From positions 1-7,544 of the forward strand of contig JBCBZE010000168.1 in the NCBI GenBank assembly GCA_039815505.1: a DNA stretch of 7,544 bases, in the 5' to 3' direction. The notes under the pieces were generated by a model. That model saw nothing but the letters and a program-made list of their open reading frames with translations, did no database searches and was not told the DNA's origin. The stretch is from CANLWN01 sp039815505 (GTDB lineage Bacteria > Bacteroidota > Bacteroidia > Flavobacteriales > Flavobacteriaceae). This document shows, piece after piece, positions 1 through 5,278 of the stretch. Numbering within the stretch: the stretch's first letter is position 1; every line of letters begins with the position of its first letter. The position numbers and the translations under genes were made by a program.

Positions 1-517
1 TCAGAATATGGGTTTGGACGAGGATGACTTTTATGAAGCCATAACCACATTTAAGGGGGCTTCCAAACGCTTGGAAAAAATAGCCGAGACAGATACTTCG
101 GTCGTGTACAAAGATTTTGCACATTCCCCAAGTAAGGTCGCTGCCACCACACAAGCGGTAAAGGAACAGTACCAAAACAGAAAGTTGGTAGCTTGTTTTG
201 AATTACATACCTACAGTAGCCTTAATGCCCAATTTTTAGATGAATATCGCGGTGCCCTGGATAGTGCCGATGTGGCTGTAGTTTTTTACTCTCCCGATGC
301 CGTTAAGATCAAGCAGCTGCAAGAAGTGAGTTCCGAACAGATCGCAAAAGCGTTCAAAAGAACGGATATTGAAATTTTTACGGACCCATTGGGTTTTAAG
401 GATTTTCTTTTTAATCAGGATTTTAAAGAATCTGTTCTACTCTTAATGAGTTCGGGAAACTATGGAGGACTGGATTTTAATTTGGTAAAAGGATTAATAA
501 CGGATCAAATTCATTAA
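1..517 (+). CDS. mpl: UDP-N-acetylmuramate:peptide ligase Mpl (peptidoglycan recycling), C-terminal part
   Basis: The gene enters from upstream; the first whole codon is at 2 and the stop TAA is at 515-517, leaving about 171 codons. This is the C-terminal (domain 3) part of a Mur ligase; the ATP-binding P-loop and central domain lie outside the window. Seen: an F-x-G-A-x-x-R-L-E segment at the start, then DFAHSPSK (113-136), the equivalent of the D-F-A-H-H-P segment of MurC/Mpl ligases, and near the end LLLMSSGNYGGLD, matching the M-S-(N/S)-G-x-(F/Y)-G-G closing motif of Mpl. Known for the family: Mpl joins recycled L-Ala-gamma-D-Glu-meso-A2pm tripeptide to UDP-MurNAc in the cytoplasm, using ATP. 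The second His of the canonical motif is Ser here, which I believe is usual in Bacteroidota members. MurC is the main alternative; the closing motif and DFAH form favour Mpl. The gene converges on the PaiB-like gene, with a hairpin 42 bases after its stop. Confidence 0.85.
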   Translation, partial: QNMGLDEDDFYEAITTFKGASKRLEKIAETDTSVVYKDFAHSPSKVAATTQAVKEQYQNRKLVACFELHTYSSLNAQFLDEYRGALDSADVAVVFYSPDAVKIKQLQEVSSEQIAKAFKRTDIEIFTDPLGFKDFLFNQDFKESVLLLMSSGNYGGLDFNLVKGLITDQIH

Positions 518-558
518 ATCCGCATGAAAACTGGTCATAAAATAGAGGGGTGGTCCAC

Positions 559-595
559 GTTTTGAATGATCGCATACGTCGCGATTATTCAAAAC
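559..595. terminator. Strong 15-bp hairpin, probable bidirectional terminator
   Basis: The arms GTTTTGAATGATCGC (559-573) and GCGATTATTCAAAAC (581-595) pair over 15 positions, with a single G-T wobble, around the 7-base loop ATACGTC. The hairpin lies 42 bases after the mpl stop, between converging genes, so it could end transcripts from both sides. Its outer stem is A/T-rich on both arms, giving T-rich sequence at the 3' base on the minus strand and only a loose CTACATTATTT on the plus strand, so it is not a textbook intrinsic terminator. It could instead be part of a dispersed palindromic repeat. The pairing is seen; the terminator role is inferred from position. Confidence 0.5.
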
Positions 596-633
596 CTACA
601 TTATTTAAAAATTGTTCTTTTACCCATGTAGGT
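594..633. repeat. Second inverted repeat, 8-bp arms
   Basis: ACCTACAT (594-601) and ATGTAGGT (626-633) are exact reverse complements with a 24-base AT-rich loop. The left arm begins on the last bases of the stronger hairpin at 559-595, so the two structures share their junction and could be alternatives or stacked stems. The palindromes GTGGTCCAC (550-558) and AAAATTTT (636-643) flank the pair. Confidence 0.45.
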
Positions 634-763
634 GGAAAATTTTAATGGTGTTAGGCGCTATTGTGGGGGGGATGTCCTTTAGTATATGGGAAGAGGCCAG
701 AAGGGTCAATGTTACCAAATAACACCTGGAACAACGGGAATTGGTCCTTAACGCTTCTAAAGT

Positions 764-1402
764 TTATGATGATAATTTATGCGTATTTTCATGGTGTTCA
801 AAGATACGTTCCACAAAGGTAGCTACATCTTTTTTCTGACTACGGATGAGCTCTTGTTTGGCGGATTCACGATCTTTTTTGAGTTTATCTTGGGAAAATT
901 TAAATTTCCCTTCCCAATGGGTAATTTCAATTTCAAAGCCTACAATATAATTTACCAAAGTCTCCATTCTTGAATCATCCTGGTCTAGGATATATTTTGG
1001 GTTTTCCCCTTCAAGAAAGGCGGTCATACGTACCATGGTTTTTTTAACATCTTCTTTATCCTTGAGTAATCTAACTTTACCCTTAAGATGGGAAAAGATG
1101 TAATTCCATGTGGGTAGTTGTCTGGTACTATATATGGAAGGGGAGATATAACAATCCGGGCCATAAAATATGGAAGTCACTAGAGCACCGTTCGTCAACG
1201 TTTCTACTTGTGGATTAAATTTGTCGATATGGGCCACCAATTTCCCATATTTACTTCCATCATCTTCATAAACAATGGGGATATGGGTAATACATGGTGT
1301 GTTGTCCTTTACCGTCACCAAAGTCCCAAAGGGATAATTTTTTACTACTTCGATTACATTTTTAAAGTTTTGTTCCTGATGATGTTCGGGAGGGTAGTTC
1401 AT
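764..1402 (-). CDS. PaiB-like FMN-binding split-barrel protein
   Basis: The 212-residue product has the family's usual length and matches the FMN-binding negative transcriptional regulator (PaiB) family along its whole length. Seen: an N-terminal N-Y-P-P start, P-F-G-T-L-V-T at about 24-30, THIPIV at 39-44, a V-A-H-I-D-K-F-N-P-Q segment near 56-65, GPDCYISPSIY at 81-91, PTWNY at 97-101, IVGFEIEIT at 153-161 and KFKFSQ at 166-171. Known: these proteins adopt the flavin-binding split barrel of pyridoxamine-phosphate oxidases; Bacillus subtilis PaiB is a repressor of sporulation and protease genes. DNA binding here is not shown by sequence, so a flavin/haem-binding or stress role is equally possible. 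The usual S-P-S-W-Y motif has Ile for Trp at residue 90. The start codon lies 27 bases after the DUF1569 gene's stop on the same strand, so the two are probably co-transcribed. Confidence 0.85.
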   Translation of the reverse strand: MNYPPEHHQEQNFKNVIEVVKNYPFGTLVTVKDNTPCITHIPIVYEDDGSKYGKLVAHIDKFNPQVETLTNGALVTSIFYGPDCYISPSIYSTRQLPTWNYIFSHLKGKVRLLKDKEDVKKTMVRMTAFLEGENPKYILDQDDSRMETLVNYIVGFEIEITHWEGKFKFSQDKLKKDRESAKQELIRSQKKDVATFVERIFEHHENTHKLSS

Positions 1403-1429
1403 TTTATAAAAGGGTAACTATGTTATATG

Positions 1430-1879
1430 TTAAACGCCAAACTGTCTTAAGTGATGGTCTAGGTGCTTATATTGCATTTGTCCCCATTGTTTGGGAGTTA
1501 GATTACCAAACGCGGGATGCGGCTTCCAAATTGTTTTGTCTCTTTCCCCATACATATCATGGATCAAGGCAATGAGCTTATTCTTTTCATTCTGAAAACT
1601 TTTTGGGCGGTCTACTTTAAAGGGTTTGTATGTAGGGAGGTTTGGTTTCCAAAGTTTATCATTATACATGGAATCCCTAAAACTTTTCATGACCAAGCGC
1701 ATAAAAGGGTTTGGTTTTTTCATATGATACCTTCCCAAGGCAAGGGAAAGCGGAAATTGACAATGATAGAACATTTGGCCGGCATCCATTTTGCCCCATT
1801 CCCGCTGCGTACGCTCATCTATCTTTTCGAGTCGTTCCAAGACTTCGCGATACGCAGCTTCTTCAAAAATTGATTTCAT
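1430..1879 (-). CDS. DUF1569 / DinB-like four-helix protein
   Basis: The 149-residue product resembles the DUF1569 branch of the DinB/YfiT-like superfamily. Seen: an N-terminal helix with R-L-E-K-I-D, then W-G-K-M-D-A-G-Q-M-F-Y-H-C (His39), K-P-H-P-A-F-G-N-L-T-P-K-Q-W-G (119-133), and a closing K-H-L-D-H-H-L-R-Q-F-G-V. His39, His139 and His143 (HxxxH spacing in the last helix) are in the places of the metal-binding His triad of DinB folds; the assignment to individual residues is inferred. Known: the superfamily includes metal-dependent thiol-S-transferases such as those using bacillithiol, but most members have no known substrate. The start is fixed because an in-frame TAG lies two codons upstream at 1886-1888. 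It is the first gene of a minus-strand pair with the PaiB-like gene and is divergent from radC. Confidence 0.8.
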   Translation of the reverse strand: MKSIFEEAAYREVLERLEKIDERTQREWGKMDAGQMFYHCQFPLSLALGRYHMKKPNPFMRLVMKSFRDSMYNDKLWKPNLPTYKPFKVDRPKSFQNEKNKLIALIHDMYGERDKTIWKPHPAFGNLTPKQWGQMQYKHLDHHLRQFGV

Positions 1880-1931
1880 TCCATTCTACTTGAAAAACCT
1901 CCGGAAATTTACAATAAAAATTTTAGTTCAT

Positions 1932-1939
1932 TATCTTTA
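1932..1939 (+). promoter_or_regulatory. Possible Bacteroidota -7 element for radC
   Basis: TATCTTTA matches the Bacteroidota -7 consensus TAnnTTTG at all but the last position. It ends 4 bases before the radC ATG (1944), which would give a very short leader or a leaderless transcript. A -33 TTG at normal spacing is not evident, which lowers confidence. The 64-base divergent spacer 1880-1943 must contain the start signals for both radC and the minus-strand pair, unless they are transcribed from further away. Confidence 0.3.
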
Positions 1940-1943
1940 GCTC

Positions 1944-2642
1944 ATGCAAGAAAAACCAACCAATTTTTCTATAAAGCACTGGTCAGACGATGATAAGCCT
2001 AGGGAAAAACTAGTTCAAAAAGGAAGGATGGTCCTTTCCGATGCGGAGCTTATCGCCATTCTAATAGGCTCCGGTAGTAAAAATGAAAGTGCCGTTGAAC
2101 TTTCAAAAAGAATTTTAGCATCGGTAAACAATAATTTAAGTGAATTGGGAAGATTGTCCATTCCACAGCTTATGAAATTCAACGGCATTGGAGAGGCAAA
2201 GGCCGTTACCATTGCCGCCGCAATGGAAATGGGCAGGCGAAGAAGGGGAGAGGAAGCTGAAAAAATAGTTAAAATAAGCAGCAGTAAAAATGTTTTTGAG
2301 CTGTTGAACCCTATAATCGGAGAACTGCCCCACGAGGAATTCTGGATTGTTTATCTTAATAATTCCAATAGGATCATACACCGTGCACAATTAAGTAAAG
2401 GTGGAATTACCGGAACTTTGGTAGATGTACGCTTAGTGCTTAAACAAGCCTTGGAACTTGGTGCGGTCGCCTTTATCTTGGCCCACAATCATCCTTCTGG
2501 GACCTTAAAACCGAGTGAAGCCGATAAACAAATCACGAACAAACTAAAAATAGCGGCGAATGCACTAGATATAAAGGTGTTGGATCATCTTATTATTGCT
2601 CAAAATGAATACTTTAGTTTTGCCGATGGAAAAATGCTGTAA
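1944..2642 (+). CDS. radC: RadC family JAB/MPN protein (UPF0758)
   Basis: The 232-residue product has the usual RadC length and domain order. Seen: an N-terminal W-S-D-D-D-K-P-R-E-K-L segment (13-23), L-S-D-A-E-L-I-A-I-L-I-G-S-G (31-44), a helix-hairpin-helix FNGIGEAKA (79-87), then the JAB/MPN domain with L-P-H-E-E-F-W (128-134) and the metal motif HNHPSG...PSEAD: His181, His183, Ser185 and Asp194, with Glu131 or Glu132 as the likely catalytic acid. All expected JAMM metal ligands are present, so the metal centre looks intact. Known: RadC was named for a repair phenotype whose assignment was later disputed; the true role is unresolved, and a metalloprotease-like or nuclease-linked activity is only a suggestion. 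It precedes the deacetylase-like gene by 33 bases with no terminator in between, so it probably heads an operon. Confidence 0.95.
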   Translation: MQEKPTNFSIKHWSDDDKPREKLVQKGRMVLSDAELIAILIGSGSKNESAVELSKRILASVNNNLSELGRLSIPQLMKFNGIGEAKAVTIAAAMEMGRRRRGEEAEKIVKISSSKNVFELLNPIIGELPHEEFWIVYLNNSNRIIHRAQLSKGGITGTLVDVRLVLKQALELGAVAFILAHNHPSGTLKPSEADKQITNKLKIAANALDIKVLDHLIIAQNEYFSFADGKML

Positions 2643-2675
2643 TGCCATATAAGCAACCTAGAATTTAAGTACCCT

Positions 2676-3971
2676 ATGTTATTGATTTATACCCATAGAA
2701 TATCACCGCGCTTCACCTATATTATGAAGCATATATGTGCGCGGATTTTGGGTATGGAAATTACTTATACGACAAAGGTGGAGGATTTCATAAAACATTC
2801 GGGTCCTAAGATTACGTATACCAAGCAACCCTTGCAAAACGAATTTTTCATAAGGAGTAATGACTTGTTGTTTGAACAGGGAATTAATGCTATTCAGATA
2901 CATGTAATGGACTGGGAGGGAGTGCCCTGTTTTTTTGGTACAGGGGATGGGAGTGCCATTCCCTATGATATTTTTTCGGCAAGTTTTTACCTTTTGAGCA
3001 GGTATGAAGAGTATCTCCCATATGTAAAGGATATGCATGGAAGATTTCCACCAACCGAAAGTATTGCCTATCAGAACGATTTTCTGCTAAAACCGGTGGT
3101 CGACATTTGGGCCTACAAGTTTTTTGAAAAGCTAAGGGAACGCTTTCCAGATATAACCTATAAGCAAAAAAAATACCAATATACCTCTGTTATAGATGTT
3201 ACCTCTTCACATTGTTTTGCTTACAGGGGGTTTTTCAGAAGTATGGCCGGTTTTTTTTTAGACCTGGGCACCTTGCGATTCAATAGACTTATAAAGCGTA
3301 TTTCAGTGGGTTTAAAAATACGTAAGGACCCGTACGATAATTTTTCCATTTTGATAGACCTTCATAAAGAATTTCGTATAAACAGTATGTTCTTTTTTCA
3401 GTTTGCCGAATACTCTACTTATGATAAGAACATATCCCCCAATAATAACAAGTTTAGATATCTTATTAAATCCATATCGGATTATGGCATAGTTTCCTTG
3501 GCAGCGTCTTACAGCTCTTTCCATGACACCAGTCTACTAAAAGAAGAAAAGAAAAGGCTTTCCAATGTGATAAACAGGCCTATTAACTATTCGCGATTGC
3601 GGTACAATAGAGTGGATATACCCGAAACCTATAGAAATTTGATCGAGGCGGAATTTACGGCCGATTATACAATGGGGTATACCCATGAAATGGGATTTAG
3701 GGCAGGGACCTGCAGCGCTTTTTACTTTTATGATATTACCTTGGAAGTACAGCAACCCATTAAGATACATCCATTTGCCTTACATGATTATGCCCTTTTA
3801 AGCGTAAAATCCGAAAATGAAGCTTTGGATAAAATGGATTTTTTACATAGGCAGGTAAAAAAGGTAAATGGGAATCTTCTTACCGTTTTTTCAAATGAGC
3901 TATTGGGAGGTGAACAAAAAATAAACTGGTTAAAATTATATAAATCCGTATTGACGAAGTATCATGTATAA
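2676..3971 (+). CDS. Polysaccharide deacetylase-like protein, flavobacterial type with DUF7033-like N-terminus
   Basis: The 431-residue product matches my recollection of a flavobacterial family annotated as polysaccharide deacetylase, with an N-terminal domain now called DUF7033. Seen: P-R-F-T-Y-I-M-K-H-I (11-20), KQPLQNEFFIRSNDLLFEQG (50-69), YLLSRYEEYLP (105-115), PVVDIWAYKF (140-149), DVTSSH at 174-179 where the deacetylase fold should begin, YSTYDKN (246-252), DYTMGY (330-335) and FRAGTC (341-346). There is no signal peptide, so it probably acts in the cytoplasm. The canonical NodB motif TFDDG and the H-(S/T)-x-x-x-H metal motif are not recognisable; activity is therefore doubtful or non-canonical. 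A run of nine T lies at 3251-3259, inside codons 192-195. It follows radC by 33 bases and overlaps the next gene by 8 bases. The substrate is unknown; cell-surface sugar modification is an inference from the family name only. Confidence 0.75.
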   Translation: MLLIYTHRISPRFTYIMKHICARILGMEITYTTKVEDFIKHSGPKITYTKQPLQNEFFIRSNDLLFEQGINAIQIHVMDWEGVPCFFGTGDGSAIPYDIFSASFYLLSRYEEYLPYVKDMHGRFPPTESIAYQNDFLLKPVVDIWAYKFFEKLRERFPDITYKQKKYQYTSVIDVTSSHCFAYRGFFRSMAGFFLDLGTLRFNRLIKRISVGLKIRKDPYDNFSILIDLHKEFRINSMFFFQFAEYSTYDKNISPNNNKFRYLIKSISDYGIVSLAASYSSFHDTSLLKEEKKRLSNVINRPINYSRLRYNRVDIPETYRNLIEAEFTADYTMGYTHEMGFRAGTCSAFYFYDITLEVQQPIKIHPFALHDYALLSVKSENEALDKMDFLHRQVKKVNGNLLTVFSNELLGGEQKINWLKLYKSVLTKYHV

Positions 3972-4653
3972 AGCTATTGTTTCCGATGTTTTTTTTGATT
4001 TAGATCATACACTTTGGGATTTTGAAAGGAACTCGGCGCTTACCTTCAAAAAAATTTTGTACGAAGCCCAATTGCAAGTGGATATAGATGCCTTTCTTGA
4101 CACCTACGTTCCAATAAATTTGGCCTATTGGAAGTTGTACAGGGAAGAGAAAATAACAAAGGAAGAATTACGGTATCAACGCTTAAGGACCACCTTTGAT
4201 TCCATAGGATATTCAGTTTCGGACAACACAATTTACGTTTTGGCCGAGGCTTACGTAGAACATTTGTCGTCCTTTAACCATCTGTTTCCGGATACCATTG
4301 AGATATTGGAATACTTGAAACCAAAATACAAGCTCCATATCATTACCAACGGATTCCAGGAAATTCAGGATAGAAAGCTTAAGAATGCCAATATCCATGG
4401 ATACTTTGACCAAGTTATTAATTCTGAAATGGCGGGTGTTAAAAAGCCTAATCCTATCATCTTTGAACTGGCCCTTAAGAATGCCGGGACCTTGCCGGAA
4501 AAATCAATAATGATCGGGGACAGTATAGAAGCGGATATACTGGGGGCAAGAGCTGTGGGGATTCATACCTTGCATTTTAATGCGCATAATGATGATGCGC
4601 ATGAGTATTGCTCCATGATTCACGATCTATGTGAAATAAAAAACTTTTTATAG
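3964..4653 (+). CDS. yjjG: YjjG-type HAD pyrimidine nucleotidase
   Basis: The 229-residue product is a HAD-superfamily phosphatase with all four motifs. Seen: motif I FDLDHTLWDF (11-20) with nucleophile Asp12 and acid Asp14; motif II ITNG with Thr128; motif III Lys160/Lys161 in VKKPNP; motif IV GDS (185-187) with Asp186 and Asp191. The cap lies between motifs I and II (about 25-105). The D-L-D-H-T-L-W-D-F signature and length match YjjG, which in E. coli dephosphorylates UMP, dUMP, dTMP and noncanonical pyrimidine nucleotides, protecting DNA from misincorporation. Its start codon is inside the last codons of the deacetylase-like gene (ATGTATAA shared), so translation may be coupled. Eight T in a row (3989-3996) immediately precede the nucleophile codon. 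Another HAD phosphatase specificity is possible, but YjjG fits best. Confidence 0.85.
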   Translation: MYKAIVSDVFFDLDHTLWDFERNSALTFKKILYEAQLQVDIDAFLDTYVPINLAYWKLYREEKITKEELRYQRLRTTFDSIGYSVSDNTIYVLAEAYVEHLSSFNHLFPDTIEILEYLKPKYKLHIITNGFQEIQDRKLKNANIHGYFDQVINSEMAGVKKPNPIIFELALKNAGTLPEKSIMIGDSIEADILGARAVGIHTLHFNAHNDDAHEYCSMIHDLCEIKNFL

Positions 4654-4655
4654 AG

Positions 4656-4715
4656 TTATAGTATAATGAGTAGTAGGGTTTACCTAAGAATACCTTGTTA
4701 TAAGATATACTATAA
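4656..4715. repeat. Perfect 10-bp inverted repeat between the HAD and lipoprotein genes
   Basis: TTATAGTATA (4656-4665) and TATACTATAA (4706-4715) are exact reverse complements separated by 40 bases. The left arm begins just after the HAD stop codon; the right arm ends 11 bases before the lipoprotein ATG. A shifted pairing is also possible: AACTTTTTATAG (4642-4653) with CTATAAAAGTT (4710-4720), differing by one A. The structure may mark the break between two transcription units, by termination, a protein-binding site or translation control. The arms are pure A/T apart from one G-C pair, so stability is low and chance is possible. Confidence 0.4.
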
Positions 4716-4726
4716 AAGTTGGCAAG

Positions 4727-5278
4727 ATGAATAAGATTATTGACAAGCTGATATTCAGTTTCATGCTTTTAGGCATATTGGCCTCCTGCAGTGAGAAACA
4801 GGATTTTGATCAATTTGATGAAATACAAATAGACCCTACTTTAGAGGCAAGTATTCTGTTTGTTGAAGCTACCGAGAGTGTTATTAATTTAGCTCCAAAT
4901 ACAAGTTTTTTCTCGCAAGAATTTAATTTTGACGCTTTTTCCGAAGAAGAATACGTTACGGATAGAGTGGTTGAAGGGTTCATTATTTATGAGGTGGAGA
5001 ATACCACGAGCAAAGAATTGGATATTTTGGTGGAGTTTCTGGATGAAGGTGGTAATGTCTTGGATACCGAACTTTTTGAAATCGACCCCGAACCACAGCC
5101 TATATTGCAAAGAGAGGTGTTTTATGGCCCTGGCGGTCGTAGTATAGATATTATAAAAAACTTATCCGGTATCCGAGTAAGTGCCATAAACTTGGGAGAT
5201 ACCACCAGTGTTTCAAGTCTTCCAGACCCCAAAGTAATCCTTAGGTCTAGCGGCAGATTTACCTTTTCCCTACGATGA
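4727..5278 (+). CDS. Conserved flavobacterial lipoprotein of unknown function
   Basis: The 183-residue product begins with a type II signal peptide: Lys3 and Lys7, a hydrophobic stretch (8-19), and the lipobox L-A-S-C with the lipidated Cys at residue 21. The mature part starts SEKQDFDQFD, acidic just after the Cys, as in Bacteroidota lipoproteins sent to the outer membrane or cell surface. From about residue 40 it alternates short beta-like strands and acidic loops, including VEGFIIYEVENTTSKELD (77-94) and EFLDEGGNVLDTELF (103-117), with GPGGRSID at 134-141 and a strand-like end RFTFSLR. This suggests a beta-sandwich, but no named domain is recognised. I recall similar flavobacterial proteins beside DUF5723-type genes. 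Its TGA overlaps the next ATG (ATGA, 5275-5278), so the two are probably made together. Function is unknown. Confidence 0.8.
   Translation: MNKIIDKLIFSFMLLGILASCSEKQDFDQFDEIQIDPTLEASILFVEATESVINLAPNTSFFSQEFNFDAFSEEEYVTDRVVEGFIIYEVENTTSKELDILVEFLDEGGNVLDTELFEIDPEPQPILQREVFYGPGGRSIDIIKNLSGIRVSAINLGDTTSVSSLPDPKVILRSSGRFTFSLR

Larger units (their letters stand above)
518..763. other. Convergent spacer between mpl and the PaiB-like gene, no confident gene
   Basis: These 246 bases lie between two converging genes. The first half (550-643) is a dense cluster of inverted repeats, listed separately. The second half contains a run of seven G (665-671) and two short open frames with ATG starts: 645-722 (25 codons, sense-like for about 20 more codons after its TAA) and 686-751 (21 codons, weakly like the small ribosomal protein THX). 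Neither is long enough or well enough supported to call a gene. The spacer may hold remnants of a decayed gene plus terminator structures. Confidence 0.5.

Noticed and set aside
524..565. Thirteen-codon frame MKTGHKIEGWSTF after mpl
   Set aside because: It is very short, has no supporting signal and ends inside the hairpin. It is kept only as part of the repeat hypothesis, not as a gene.
1517..1873. Open frame of 118 codons on the + strand
   Set aside because: It is antisense to the DUF1569 gene, whose protein has clear family motifs; the + strand product has no recognisable pattern and an unusual composition.
1898..1902. GGAGG on the - strand upstream of the DUF1569 gene, as a Shine-Dalgarno site
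   Set aside because: It is 18 bases from the ATG, too far for normal use, and an in-frame stop (1886-1888) rules out a nearer upstream start. Strong Shine-Dalgarno sites are also uncommon in Bacteroidota.
2136..2390. Open frame of 84 codons on the - strand within radC
   Set aside because: It lies opposite an intact RadC with all metal ligands; the product has no family features.
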